A stretch of 49,367 bases of DNA from an uncultured Psychrobacter sp. (GTDB lineage: Bacteria; Pseudomonadota; Gammaproteobacteria; Pseudomonadales; Moraxellaceae): contig CANMUI010000013.1 of the NCBI GenBank assembly GCA_947501045.1, forward strand, positions 1 to 49,367, read 5' to 3'. Position 1 is the stretch's first letter. Every line of letters begins with the position of its first letter. This document shows positions 15,474 to 23,853 of the stretch, piece by piece. The position numbers and the translations under genes are program-made. The notes under the pieces were generated by a model, which worked only from the letters and a program-made list of their open reading frames with translations, did no database searches and was not told the DNA's origin.

Positions 15474-16642
15474 TATTGCTGTGTTCCTTCTTTAAGCTCG
15501 TTAATCCTTTTTTCTAACAACTCAGACAATAGTCTTTTGGCATTTTTTTGCTGCGGCGCATTATCACGATCCAACTTAAGCCGATTGATATCGATATCAA
15601 AGGCATCTTTTAACAAGTCTACAAAGGCAGCATTATTAGGGTGCTCTATCAGCTCAGTTTTAACGATGCCATCGGCTTTATCACGATACAACTCGTAAGC
15701 TTCGCCATGCTGTAATTGACTCAGTACAATGGCGGAATGGGTAGTGATATAAAAGGTAGTATTAGGAAATAGACGCTTTAAAGTCGGGATAATGGTCGCC
15801 TGCCACTTGGTATGTAGATGGCTTTCTATTTCATCGATAAACACCACGCCTTTGACACGGGCAATGTTGGTTTCGTTGGTAAAATAACTGTAGCCAGCAA
15901 TGATCGATTGCATGATTTTGAGTATGGAAGCGAAGCCACTGGACAGCTCTGAGAGTTCTGTTTTATTGTCGGCAATTTTAATAAAAACGCGATTATTACC
16001 TGATATTTCAAGAAACTCATTATCAACTTTATTATCAATCTTACTAAGTAGTTTTAATAAACTTGATATCTCAATTTCTCGGTTATCTTCTTTAGCTTGA
16101 TAGGGATTGGCCGACTGAGCCCTTTGTATCATCCACTCATGAATATTAGTATCCATATTAACGGACTGAAATTTACTTTCACTGACTAGAATATTTGATA
16201 AGTATTTGTAGTAATTTTCTCTTCTATCTTTATAACTACCTATTTCACCAATACCTTTTTGCTCTGTATTCATATTACTACGTCCTTGAGCGCCTAAAAA
16301 GACAGTAGGAATTGTATGAAACCTAATACTAGCATCAAAATTTATTAATGCTCTAAAATTACTTTCACATACGAAAGTATCTTTATCTATACCAGATAAA
16401 TCTAAATTATATTTTTCAGAACTCACGCATCTAAATAGTTTATTCTTGAATTCAAAACCAATATTACTTTCAATGAAAAATTCATTATAAAGAAACAGAG
16501 TAGTAAACAAAGCCTCCAAACACTTAGTCTTGCCAATACCGTTTTCACCAATGAGGCAATACACTCTTTGCTCAGGCAAAAAGCTAAGATGCACATCACC
16601 TACGCCTACCAGCTGCTTGATTTCAATGTCATTGCCTAACAT
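15473..16642 (-). CDS. AAA/ABC-type ATPase coupled to a PIN nuclease
   Basis: A 389-residue SMC/ABC-like ATPase of the AAA_15/AAA_21 type. Walker A is G32ENGIGKT39, the ABC signature-like ELSSGF lies near 232, Walker B is VVFIDE (266-271), and the H-switch is TTHS with His302. Spacing between Walker A and B is short for OLD proteins, and there is no TOPRIM domain, so it is not a full OLD nuclease. The C-terminal 90 residues are charged and helical. Residues 60-200 are encoded by notably AT-rich DNA compared with the flanking housekeeping genes, a sign of transfer. Co-translated with the downstream PIN nuclease, it resembles in plan two-gene defence modules such as PARIS (ATPase plus TOPRIM) or Septu (ATPase plus HNH), with PIN as effector. 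This is inference. Confidence 0.85.
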   Translation of the reverse strand: MLGNDIEIKQLVGVGDVHLSFLPEQRVYCLIGENGIGKTKCLEALFTTLFLYNEFFIESNIGFEFKNKLFRCVSSEKYNLDLSGIDKDTFVCESNFRALINFDASIRFHTIPTVFLGAQGRSNMNTEQKGIGEIGSYKDRRENYYKYLSNILVSESKFQSVNMDTNIHEWMIQRAQSANPYQAKEDNREIEISSLLKLLSKIDNKVDNEFLEISGNNRVFIKIADNKTELSELSSGFASILKIMQSIIAGYSYFTNETNIARVKGVVFIDEIESHLHTKWQATIIPTLKRLFPNTTFYITTHSAIVLSQLQHGEAYELYRDKADGIVKTELIEHPNNAAFVDLLKDAFDIDINRLKLDRDNAPQQKNAKRLLSELLEKRINELKEGTQQ

Positions 16643-16733
16643 GGCTATACCTAATCTTCAGTTAATAACTACTTCAATGATGAAACAAACAATATAAAAG
16701 TACAAGTACATTATGAGCTAACAAATACTCACC

Positions 16734-17654
16734 CTAAACACTCGCCCCAACCGATCTTGCAATAGCAATCCCTTCCTCAATGGTCAAAAACTTGCGCTGG
16801 CTTGGGCTGTCTTTAAAGATAACCTCGCCCTCAGAGAAGATCAGACACTCATTGACTGCCAGCTGTTGCCATTTCTCATTTTCAGTCAAAGGTACGGTCA
16901 CCAAGATAGTGACTTTATCGGTATCAGTGGTTACATCACTAAAATCAATTATCAAATCATCGTCCGCCAGCTTAGCCTCGCCAAATGGCGCTTGACGCGT
17001 CAGATAAAACAGCAGGCTACCAGCGTAAGCCAAATGCCAGCGACCATTAGACATAAGACAATTAAACAGACCATTAGCAGATAAATAACGACACTGCGTG
17101 GTTAAAAAGTTAAATAGCGTCTTATCATCAGGGCGCGATTTGAAGGTGCTTTTTAGCCGATTAATAAGGTAACAAAACGCCACTTCTGAATCAGTATTTC
17201 CTACCGGCTGGCAATGAGAGGCGTTACCATTATCTTGCAGACGCTGACAGCGTTTAATAAACTCGCTATTCATCTGACCGTTGTGGGCAAATACCCACTG
17301 CTCGCCCCAGACTTCACGCACAAAAGGATGGGCGTTAGCAAGACAGTTTTGACCTTGCGTGGCTTTACGAATGTGGGCGATGACATTCATCGCTTTGATC
17401 GGATAATTATTGACCAAATCAGCGACTGGTGATAAATGGCTAGGATGATTGTCATGGAATAGACGCAGTCCAGTCGAATCATTGTTAGTGGTACTGTCAC
17501 CCGCACTATTAGTAGTGCAAGTACTACGCTCAAAAAAGGCAATCCCAAAGCCGTCTTCGTGACTATCGGTCATGCCGCCGCGTTTGCGAAAGCCTGCAAA
17601 GCTAAAGCCAATATCGGTTGGGGTGTTACAGTTCATTCCTAAGAGTTGACACAT
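16734..17654 (-). CDS. Class II glutamine amidotransferase, YafJ-like
   Basis: A 306-residue protein of the YafJ/DUG3 group of class II (Ntn) glutamine amidotransferases. The nucleophile Cys2 follows the initiator Met (MCQLLGMNCN). Conserved blocks are GFRKRGGMTDSHEDGFGIAFFE, NVIAHIRKATQG, the NAHPF segment and WVFAHNGQM. Class II domains release ammonia from glutamine, and in yeast a relative degrades glutathione, but the bacterial role is unsettled. The length is usual (250-310). Its ATG immediately follows the stop of the DUF2007 gene, so they form an operon. An insertion near residue 50 (TTNSAGDSTTNNDSTG) is low-complexity. Confidence 0.9.
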   Translation of the reverse strand: MCQLLGMNCNTPTDIGFSFAGFRKRGGMTDSHEDGFGIAFFERSTCTTNSAGDSTTNNDSTGLRLFHDNHPSHLSPVADLVNNYPIKAMNVIAHIRKATQGQNCLANAHPFVREVWGEQWVFAHNGQMNSEFIKRCQRLQDNGNASHCQPVGNTDSEVAFCYLINRLKSTFKSRPDDKTLFNFLTTQCRYLSANGLFNCLMSNGRWHLAYAGSLLFYLTRQAPFGEAKLADDDLIIDFSDVTTDTDKVTILVTVPLTENEKWQQLAVNECLIFSEGEVIFKDSPSQRKFLTIEEGIAIARSVGASV

Positions 17655-17975
17655 TTAAACATTACCGCCTTTGTTATTTGATGTTGTACGGTTTATCGGC
17701 GTATCAGCTACGATCCCAAGCTCGGCATCGCTCATACTATTGAGCAGTGCCTCACCATCGGTATCCGCATTTACGCTATTTAAGATACGCTCAGCCTGCG
17801 CCAAATCACTTTTTTCGACCCATAACACGATCCCTGAATTCATCCCCGGTATCGCGCTAAGCGGTTGCAAGGACACCGTAATACCGTTATTGCGCAGTAA
17901 ATTAGCATTGAGCTCGCCTTGCATGTTGGTGTCATAGCGAGCCAGTTTTTGCCAATTATCGACTTGGTTGCTCAT
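17655..17975 (-). CDS. DUF2007 small protein
   Basis: A 106-residue protein matching DUF2007 (putative signal-transducing protein). The characteristic N-terminal core runs KLARYDTNMQGELNANLLRNNGI, followed by beta-strand GIVLWVEKSDLAQAERIL, the pattern of a small ferredoxin-like fold. The start at 17975 is fixed by a near-perfect AAGGAGAG six bases upstream. A longer frame to 18134 would run into the homoserine kinase gene. The stop abuts the yafJ-like ATG. The C-terminal 35 residues are polar and likely flexible. Function unknown. Gene order suggests co-expression with the amidotransferase. Confidence 0.78.
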   Translation of the reverse strand: MSNQVDNWQKLARYDTNMQGELNANLLRNNGITVSLQPLSAIPGMNSGIVLWVEKSDLAQAERILNSVNADTDGEALLNSMSDAELGIVADTPINRTTSNNKGGNV

Positions 17976-18120
17976 GGAGCTCTCCTTGAAAATTGAGGCG
18001 TCAGACGTAGGATCTGCCATGTGGTAAGCTGGCTTGTTGTGAGGCGCTGTATGCCGCGCATAAGCCGCTAATATTTCGATAACAAATAGGGTCACGGTAT
18101 ATACGCCTCCATGATAAACA

Positions 18121-19347
18121 TTATACGAGTGCATCCAGTGTATATTCTTTCACCGTCCATGTGGTATCAGCGTTGTTACTTACATTGTTACTTACATTGT
18201 TACTCACGTTGTTACTTATACTGTTACTTATACTGTTACTTAACTGCACGCGTGCTTGCTCGGCAGCTTCGAGCTGACTAAAGATACCCTTTACTTGATT
18301 GTCGTAGGTATTTATCACCGCAAAGACCACTCTTTGCGCTTTTTCCACATGTGACCAATGATAAGCGGCAAGGCGTTTCATCAGGTCAGGATTTTTGACC
18401 ATAATATTATCGCCAGTACGGCCTTCGGTGCGGTTATAATGGATGACGTTAAGACGCAATAACCAAAATATCACTGCAGCTTTGGCAAGCATGATGGGCA
18501 AAGCGCGCTTTTCATCAGCGTTAAGCGGCTTTTTGGATTCATATCCTTGCAAGAACGCGGCCATTTTTTGTCGATCAAAACTAACACTCTCGCCTTGTTC
18601 AGCATCGCCCCACGTCGTACAAAAATCATTAATAGTAATGGCGATATCCATCACGTAATGCTCAACGCTGACCTCGGTAAAGTCCAAAAGACCCGTGAGC
18701 GCTTCGCGACCTTTTTTTAGATCCCACAAGGTATTGTCAGCAAACATATCTAAATGACATAAGCCTTTGGGTAGATTATCAAGAGGCAGATTATTATAGG
18801 ATTGCCAAATATCGCGCATCAGTTTGGCTTCGTCGCTTGGCATAAACTGTATTTCACGGTCGCGCACCTCGCTCCACGGATATAAGGGTACGCCATAATC
18901 CTGAGCAGGCTGTAGTGCTTGCAAATTCTTATGTAGCATGGCGAGCGCTGCGCCAATTTCATAGCACATCGCTTGCGTGGTTTGTTTGGGATGCGTGCCT
19001 GCCAGACACGGCACCAAGGTGATTCCTTTATCTTCATAATGAATCACATAGCGCTTGTCAGCTTGGTTCACATGTTCAGAATCAATAAGAGCCAGCGGCG
19101 CGGCGACAGGCAATTTACCGTCTAATTGATTGAGAATAACCGCCATTTTTTCAATATCAGCAGGTGGACGCTCTTCATATAAAGTAAACACATAAGAGTA
19201 GTCACCCTCGGCATCGTCCGTTGTTTGAATAAACCAGTTGGAGTTTTTAATGCCTTGGGTAATCGGTATGGCGCGCGCAAAGGAGACGCCAAAGCTTTGG
19301 CAAAAGGCAGTAAACTGGTCTTGGCTCAACTGGGTATAAACAGACAT
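18121..19347 (-). CDS. thrB: Homoserine kinase, APH-fold (ThrB2 type)
   Basis: A 408-residue cytosolic kinase that phosphorylates homoserine in threonine synthesis. Unlike the GHMP ThrB of E. coli it has the aminoglycoside-phosphotransferase fold, as in Pseudomonas. Visible are the N-terminal TQGIKNSNWFI nucleotide loop, the catalytic loop H198LDMFADN205 and the metal-binding DFTE (222-225, family usually DFYFA). It is about 80 residues longer than usual. Part of the excess is a C-terminal run of (I/V)SN(N/S) units (about residues 371-394) encoded by six 12-bp repeats, which ends in a conserved-looking TWTVKEYTLDALV. The repeat varies readily in principle, and its effect on the enzyme is unknown. 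Followed 145 bp later by the DUF2007-yafJ pair. Confidence 0.9.
   Translation of the reverse strand: MSVYTQLSQDQFTAFCQSFGVSFARAIPITQGIKNSNWFIQTTDDAEGDYSYVFTLYEERPPADIEKMAVILNQLDGKLPVAAPLALIDSEHVNQADKRYVIHYEDKGITLVPCLAGTHPKQTTQAMCYEIGAALAMLHKNLQALQPAQDYGVPLYPWSEVRDREIQFMPSDEAKLMRDIWQSYNNLPLDNLPKGLCHLDMFADNTLWDLKKGREALTGLLDFTEVSVEHYVMDIAITINDFCTTWGDAEQGESVSFDRQKMAAFLQGYESKKPLNADEKRALPIMLAKAAVIFWLLRLNVIHYNRTEGRTGDNIMVKNPDLMKRLAAYHWSHVEKAQRVVFAVINTYDNQVKGIFSQLEAAEQARVQLSNSISNSISNNVSNNVSNNVSNNADTTWTVKEYTLDALV
18173..18244. repeat. Six-unit 12-bp tandem repeat within thrB
   Basis: Six consecutive units of TTGTTACTTACA or close variants encode, on the minus strand, the four-residue repeat (I/V)SN(N/S) near the homoserine kinase C-terminus. 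The unit length is a multiple of three, so gain or loss would keep the frame. Confidence 0.92.
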
Positions 19348-19479
19348 GACATCTCACTTTTAACGAGTAAATAAAGGGTGGTAAAAGGGTTTTTCGGTTA
19401 ATCGCCTATTGTAGGAGAAAACTTCGGTCAAGAGGACATTAATATTGCAAAAATCTGCCTGATATAGCATTGATTTTGC

Positions 19480-19485
19480 TAGACT
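19480..19485 (+). promoter_or_regulatory. Putative extended -10 of hisF
   Basis: TGcTAGACT ends at 19485, 40 bp before the hisF ATG, in the 177-bp divergent gap with thrB. No good -35 is seen, so the call is tentative. Confidence 0.3.
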
Positions 19486-19524
19486 AGCGCCTATGATTGA
19501 ATTGATTATAAGGCGAAAGACCCT

Positions 19525-20307
19525 ATGTTAGCAAAGCGTATCATTCCTTGCTTGGATGTCGATAATGGCCGCGTGGTCAAAGGCGTGCAATTCGTCGATA
19601 TTAGGGACGCAGGTGACCCTGTCGAAGTTGCCAAACGCTATAATGAGCAAGGCGCAGATGAGATTACTTTTTTGGACATTACCGCTACCAGTGACGCGCG
19701 CGATACCACTTATCATACGGTCGAGCGTATGGCAGAGACGGTATTTGTGCCGTTAACCGTTGGCGGCGGCGTGCGCAAAGTCGCCGATATCCGTAACCTA
19801 CTCAATGCAGGAGCGGATAAAGTGGCGATCAATTCAGCCGCCGTTTTTACCCCTGAATTCGTTGGGGAGGCCGCGCAGAAATTTGGTAATCAATGCATCG
19901 TGGTGGCGATTGATGCCAAGCGCGTGGTAGACATTGATATTGACGGCATAAAGGTGCCACGTTGGGAGATTTTCACCCATGGCGGGCGTAAACCTACCGG
20001 CATTGATGCCGTTGCTTGGGCAATTAAAATGGCGGAGCTGGGCGCAGGCGAGTTGCTGGTGACCTCCATGGATGGTGATGGCACCAAACAAGGCTATGAT
20101 TTAGCGCTTATGCAGCAGATTACCAGTCAAGTCAATGTACCTGTCATTGCCTCAGGCGGCGTGGGTAATTTGCAGCATTTGGCAGATGGTGTGACTCGCG
20201 GCGGCGTCGATGCGGTGCTGGCAGCCAGTATTTTTCACTTTGGCGAGTATACCGTGCAGCAGGCCAAAGAATTTATGGCAGCACAAGGCATACAGATGCG
20301 CTTGTAA
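19525..20307 (+). CDS. hisF: Imidazole glycerol phosphate synthase, cyclase subunit HisF
   Basis: This 260-residue TIM-barrel enzyme uses ammonia from HisH to convert PRFAR to imidazole glycerol phosphate and AICAR in histidine synthesis. The N-terminal MLAKRIIPCLDVDNGRVVKG carries catalytic Asp11, and VVAIDAKR carries the second catalytic aspartate. The phosphate-binding PVIASGGVG and AASIFHFGEYTV near the end are typical. Length (about 257) is normal. AAGGCG lies about ten bases upstream of the ATG. HisH and HisA are not in the window, so hisF is separated here from its partner genes. Confidence 0.97.
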   Translation: MLAKRIIPCLDVDNGRVVKGVQFVDIRDAGDPVEVAKRYNEQGADEITFLDITATSDARDTTYHTVERMAETVFVPLTVGGGVRKVADIRNLLNAGADKVAINSAAVFTPEFVGEAAQKFGNQCIVVAIDAKRVVDIDIDGIKVPRWEIFTHGGRKPTGIDAVAWAIKMAELGAGELLVTSMDGDGTKQGYDLALMQQITSQVNVPVIASGGVGNLQHLADGVTRGGVDAVLAASIFHFGEYTVQQAKEFMAAQGIQMRL

Positions 20308-20330
20308 TACATAACCCTAGCGGCAAAAAA

Positions 20331-20339
20331 TGCTATCAT
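20331..20339 (+). promoter_or_regulatory. Extended -10 promoter upstream of ribH
   Basis: TGcTATCAT followed by AGCGCC lies 41 bp before the ribH ATG and mirrors the element before the YdjM-like gene (13648-13656). No clear -35, as expected for extended -10 promoters. Confidence 0.45.
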
Positions 20340-20380
20340 AGCGCCAATCACTTAAACTCATACAACTAAAGGATATTTCT

Positions 20381-20899
20381 ATGTCAAATCTACAACAGCA
20401 GCGCAATGACGTGACCCATATCGATGGCAATCTGCATCAAAACCAAGACGCTCGTATTGGTATCGTCGTTGGTCGTTTTAACGGTTTTGTGGTCGAATCA
20501 TTAGTTGATGGCGCCATCGATGCGCTCCTGCGTCATGGCGTATTGGGCAGCAATATCACCGTCGTCCGTGTACCCGGTGCGTTTGAATTGCCATTGGTCG
20601 CCCAGCGCGCCGCTGAGTCTGATCGCTTCGATGCCATTATTGCGCTAGGCGCTATTATCCGTGGTAGTACGCCGCACTTTGATTTTGTAGCGAGCGAGTC
20701 TGCCAAAGGTTTGAGCAGTGTTGCCACCGACTACAATATCCCAGTCGCTAACGGCGTATTAACTACCGATAGCATTGAGCAGGCGATTGAACGTGCGGGC
20801 ACCAAAGCTGGTAATAAAGGCTCAGAGGCCGCTATGGTAGTGCTTGAGATGCTAGCTGTCTTATCGCAGTTAGACATCGATGATAGCGATGATGACTAA
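20381..20899 (+). CDS. ribH: 6,7-dimethyl-8-ribityllumazine synthase
   Basis: This 172-residue enzyme makes the lumazine precursor of riboflavin from the pyrimidinedione and dihydroxybutanone phosphate, usually as an icosahedral or pentameric assembly. Diagnostic motifs are VVGRFNGFVV, VPGAFELP, ALGAIIRGSTPHFDFVASE (with the catalytic histidine) and NGVLTTDSIEQAIERAGTKAGNKG. There is an N-terminal extension of about 20 residues (MSNLQQQRND...) and a short acidic tail DIDDSDDD. AAAGGA sits seven bases before the ATG. It heads the common ribH-nusB-thiL-pgpA order, although a 294-bp gap precedes nusB. Confidence 0.96.
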   Translation: MSNLQQQRNDVTHIDGNLHQNQDARIGIVVGRFNGFVVESLVDGAIDALLRHGVLGSNITVVRVPGAFELPLVAQRAAESDRFDAIIALGAIIRGSTPHFDFVASESAKGLSSVATDYNIPVANGVLTTDSIEQAIERAGTKAGNKGSEAAMVVLEMLAVLSQLDIDDSDDD

Positions 20900-20988
20900 T
20901 AGTACTTGGGTAGCACTTGGGACTTAGACTCACTCTTTAACCTGCTTCTCTGCTTTATTTGATGCGATATTATTTAATTACCTAATTG

Positions 20989-21022
20989 GGCGCTATGGTT
21001 TTGTATGAATAGCGATAGCGCC
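20989..21022. promoter_or_regulatory. Inverted repeat in the ribH-nusB gap
   Basis: GGCGCTAT (20989-20996) and ATAGCGCC (21015-21022) form an 8-bp stem with an 18-nt loop, about 90 bp after ribH and 170 bp before nusB. There is no T-tract. Two copies of TAAGCACTA follow (about 21024 and 21038). The remaining 294-bp gap shows no gene and no recognisable FMN or TPP riboswitch. Confidence 0.4.
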
Positions 21023-21193
21023 TAAGCACTAGAATCTAAGCACTAAAATCCGGCGGTCACCTATAGCTTGCCTGCCGACTACTATTTAACACTTTGTATT
21101 TATAGCATTTTCAAAATTAGCGTAACCGCTGCTTTGATAGGTTAAGCTTATTTTTGATCTTAATATTATTTTAAAATTTAGGTATTACTCCCT

Positions 21194-22015
21194 ATGACTG
21201 ACCAACTCAAACGCGCCATTAGTGCTGCGCAAACTGCACAGACCGACGCTACCGATGCCGCGAGTGGCAAGTCGGATAATCAACATTTCGACATGAGCGA
21301 GTCTACTTATAAAACCAGTCACACTGCCGTCCGTAAAGCGCGGCGCTTTGCCATGCAAGGGTTATATGAGTGGCTAGTGACTGATCGCCGTTTTGAGCAG
21401 ACCGACAAGCGCAGCTGGAAAGACAACGCGCCGCACGATATCGCTGCACGGACGCGAGCTACCAACGCCATGCATACGGTACATATTGGCTACTATCATG
21501 AAATGATGCGCGATATCCCCGAGCAGATTGATGCGCTAGATGCGCTGATCAGTCAGCATCTAGATCGTGATATCGATAAGCTCGATACCGTCGAGCACGC
21601 TATTTTATTGATCGGCGCTTATGAGCTGCAAAACCGCCTTGAGATTCCCTATAAAGTCGTCCTTGATGAAGCCATGAAGCTAAACAATCATTTTGGAGCA
21701 ACTGACGCGCACAAACTGATCAACGCGGTCCTCGATAGAATGGCTATTGATCTACGCGCTATTGAAGTGCAAGCGGACAGCAAAGCTAATTTGCGCAGCT
21801 CCCAAAAAGCCGCCGCCAAGCTAGCTGATACTGAACAAACTCAGCGAAATGAGGACGCTACGGCAGCTGATATCGATAGCGAGTCAACCGCGTCGACCAA
21901 ACCCCGTATTAGCGCTAATAAAACGGGTATTAAACGTCAGCGCTCCAGTAAAGCTGAGACAGGTATCAAAGACGCGACTGGGGAAAACAACGCTAAAAAT
22001 CAAGATAAGTCATGA
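21194..22015 (+). CDS. nusB: Transcription antitermination factor NusB, with long extensions
   Basis: This 273-residue protein contains a NusB core at about residues 44-190 (RKARRFAMQGLYEW, HIGYYHEMMRDIPEQIDALDALI, LDTVEHAILLIGAYELQNRLEIPYKVVLDEAMKLN, HKLINAVLDRM). NusB pairs with NusE/S10 on boxA RNA during rRNA transcription. The usual length is about 140-160. Here a 43-residue polar N-terminus and an 80-residue Ala/Thr/Lys-rich disordered tail flank the core. Its stop overlaps the thiL start in ATGA, giving translational coupling. The extensions look like a lineage trait rather than a fusion, since no second domain is recognised. Confidence 0.95.
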   Translation: MTDQLKRAISAAQTAQTDATDAASGKSDNQHFDMSESTYKTSHTAVRKARRFAMQGLYEWLVTDRRFEQTDKRSWKDNAPHDIAARTRATNAMHTVHIGYYHEMMRDIPEQIDALDALISQHLDRDIDKLDTVEHAILLIGAYELQNRLEIPYKVVLDEAMKLNNHFGATDAHKLINAVLDRMAIDLRAIEVQADSKANLRSSQKAAAKLADTEQTQRNEDATAADIDSESTASTKPRISANKTGIKRQRSSKAETGIKDATGENNAKNQDKS

Positions 22016-23067
22016 ACGAGTTTGAGCTGATTGAGAAAGTATTCTCAAAAATACAAACTGAGCAACTGCCATATAAAGACATGGAAGCTGCTGGTATAGA
22101 AAAAGCTATTGGCGATGATGCCGCTGTTATGGCTGTACCAACAGGGGCACGCTTAGTCAGCTGTATCGACACCCTAGTACAAGGGCGACACTTTGGCGCT
22201 GATTGGGATGAGGTAGAAAAGCTGGCTTTTCAGATTGGCTATAAAGCGGTAGCGGTCAACGTCTCAGATATCGCGGCTATGGGAGCTGCGCCGCACAGTA
22301 TTTTATTGGCACTAGCACTACCTGAGCGTTTAGCTACTGAGGCTTGGCTCACTACATTTGCACAAGGTTTATTCCATGCTTGCAAAGTGTTTGGAGTGAC
22401 TTTAATTGGCGGAGATACTACGCGTAGCGAAAACTTGGTATTAAGCGTCAGCGCCCAAGGCTTGCTAGCTGCAGACACGCCAGCCGTTTACCGCTCTGGC
22501 GCGCAAGTAGGCGACAAGATCTATGTCTCAGGAACCTTAGGGGACGCCGCTTACACTTTAAAGCATCCTGAACATGAAGTCGGGCAAGAGCTTGCGCATC
22601 GGCTGCACATGCCGACGCCGCGTATTGAGCTAGGCCCAGCGCTGGCGAAAATGGGCGCTACAGCGATGATCGATATATCGGACGGTCTCTATCAAGACCT
22701 AGGGCATATCTGCCAGCAAAGCGGCGTAAGTATGCGTCTCAATCTTGAGCAATTACCTACAAGCTCTCCTTTATTAACTGTTGGTTTGGCTGAGCGTTTA
22801 TTATGCCAACTGACTGGCGGTGATGATTACGAGCTGGCCTTTACTTTACCTGCCGATATAGAGCCGCCTGTTAATAACAATAGCAATACTCAAGTAACCT
22901 GTATTGGCGAAGTCATTGCGCTTGCTGATAACAAAACTGATGATCAAAATACAACGGTAGCTTTGCGCCCGCAATTGTTTTACAAAGAACAGGCCGTGAC
23001 TGACGCTCAACCTCACCCCTTTACTAGCCTACCTCCATTGACCGGTTACCAACACTTTGCAGGTTAA
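22012..23067 (+). CDS. thiL: Thiamine-monophosphate kinase
   Basis: A 351-residue ATP-dependent kinase of the PurM/ThiL fold that makes thiamine diphosphate from thiamine monophosphate. Family motifs include the N-terminal EFELIEKVF, GDDAAVMAVPTG, VSCIDTLVQGRHF, VAVNVSDIAAMGAAPHSILLALALP, IGGDTTRSENLVLSVSAQG, MIDISDGLYQDLGHICQQSG and GGDDYELAFT. Length is slightly above the usual 320-340 because of a polar stretch before the last strand. Start codon overlaps the nusB stop (4 bp), and the stop is 3 bp before pgpA. Confidence 0.96.
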   Translation: MNEFELIEKVFSKIQTEQLPYKDMEAAGIEKAIGDDAAVMAVPTGARLVSCIDTLVQGRHFGADWDEVEKLAFQIGYKAVAVNVSDIAAMGAAPHSILLALALPERLATEAWLTTFAQGLFHACKVFGVTLIGGDTTRSENLVLSVSAQGLLAADTPAVYRSGAQVGDKIYVSGTLGDAAYTLKHPEHEVGQELAHRLHMPTPRIELGPALAKMGATAMIDISDGLYQDLGHICQQSGVSMRLNLEQLPTSSPLLTVGLAERLLCQLTGGDDYELAFTLPADIEPPVNNNSNTQVTCIGEVIALADNKTDDQNTTVALRPQLFYKEQAVTDAQPHPFTSLPPLTGYQHFAG

Positions 23068-23070
23068 CCT

Positions 23071-23658
23071 ATGACTGACGACGCCGAACAAAACCATAAA
23101 CCAGATATCAGTAAAGCTAATAACTGTCCGCCTCTTCCAAGCGATGCCAGTACCCTCGATGGTATCGTTTACTGGTTGGGTATTGGTTTGGGTAGCGGCC
23201 TACCTCGCCGTGCACCCGGTACTTGGGGTACAGTTGGCGGAATTATTGTCGCCATACCGCTGATGAGTTTGGGCTTCATACCCTTTTTAATCATTACCCT
23301 ATTGTCCTGTATTGTAGGCATATGGATATGCGGCCGCACCTCTGAATTGATGCAAGTCCATGATGATCCGCATATTGTCTGGGATGAATGGGCGGGTATT
23401 TGGATTACCCTACTGCCTTTTTCTTACATGGGGGTGACGGTAGCAAACTTTTGGCAAGATATCTCACAAAGTCTGTCTATTATTGCTCTAGTCATCGCCT
23501 TTATACTGTTTAGGTTTTTCGATATCATCAAACCACCACCGATTGGCTGGGCGGATAAAAAAGTCGCCGGCGGTCTGGGTATTATGCTCGACGATATCAT
23601 TGCAGGGTTTATGGCGGCAGCTGTCTGGATCATAGTGATGATGGGTATGCTGCTATAA
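23071..23658 (+). CDS. pgpA: Phosphatidylglycerophosphatase A
   Basis: This 195-residue inner-membrane phosphatase dephosphorylates phosphatidylglycerophosphate to phosphatidylglycerol. The family signature GLGSGLPRRAPGTWGTVGG lies near residue 45, followed by HDDPHIVWDEWAGIWI (acidic metal ligands), FRFFDIIKPPPIGWADKKVAGGLGIMLDDIIAGFMAA. Three to four hydrophobic helices are evident. It has a 30-residue polar N-terminal leader not found in shorter homologues. It is the last gene of the ribH-nusB-thiL-pgpA group. A 195-bp gap with the glmU promoter follows. Confidence 0.96.
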   Translation: MTDDAEQNHKPDISKANNCPPLPSDASTLDGIVYWLGIGLGSGLPRRAPGTWGTVGGIIVAIPLMSLGFIPFLIITLLSCIVGIWICGRTSELMQVHDDPHIVWDEWAGIWITLLPFSYMGVTVANFWQDISQSLSIIALVIAFILFRFFDIIKPPPIGWADKKVAGGLGIMLDDIIAGFMAAAVWIIVMMGMLL

Positions 23659-23811
23659 ATACTAGATCGTTTGTAGTATTAGATTACTACAAACATAAAA
23701 CGTACAAGGTTAGAATACTAAGCTATGTCTTACTAACCCAATAATATATAAATGATACCCACACTAAAAACATTCGTTTAAATGGATATGTTTTTTTCTC
23801 GACATTTGCGT

Positions 23812-23817
23812 TATAAT
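23812..23817 (+). promoter_or_regulatory. -10 hexamer upstream of glmU
   Basis: A perfect TATAAT lies 37 bp before the glmU ATG, in an AT-rich gap. No good -35 lies at 16-18 bp (T-rich TGTTTT there). Confidence 0.45.
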
Positions 23818-23853
23818 CGAGCGATATCTTATTGAATCTATTATAGAGTAATT

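Noticed and set aside
15473..16642. OLD-family nuclease
   Set aside because: The C-terminal TOPRIM domain of OLD proteins is missing and the protein is too short.
20900..21193. Possible FMN or TPP riboswitch between ribH and nusB, given riboflavin and thiamine genes
   Set aside because: The conserved riboswitch core elements are not visible. Only a simple 8-bp inverted repeat was found.
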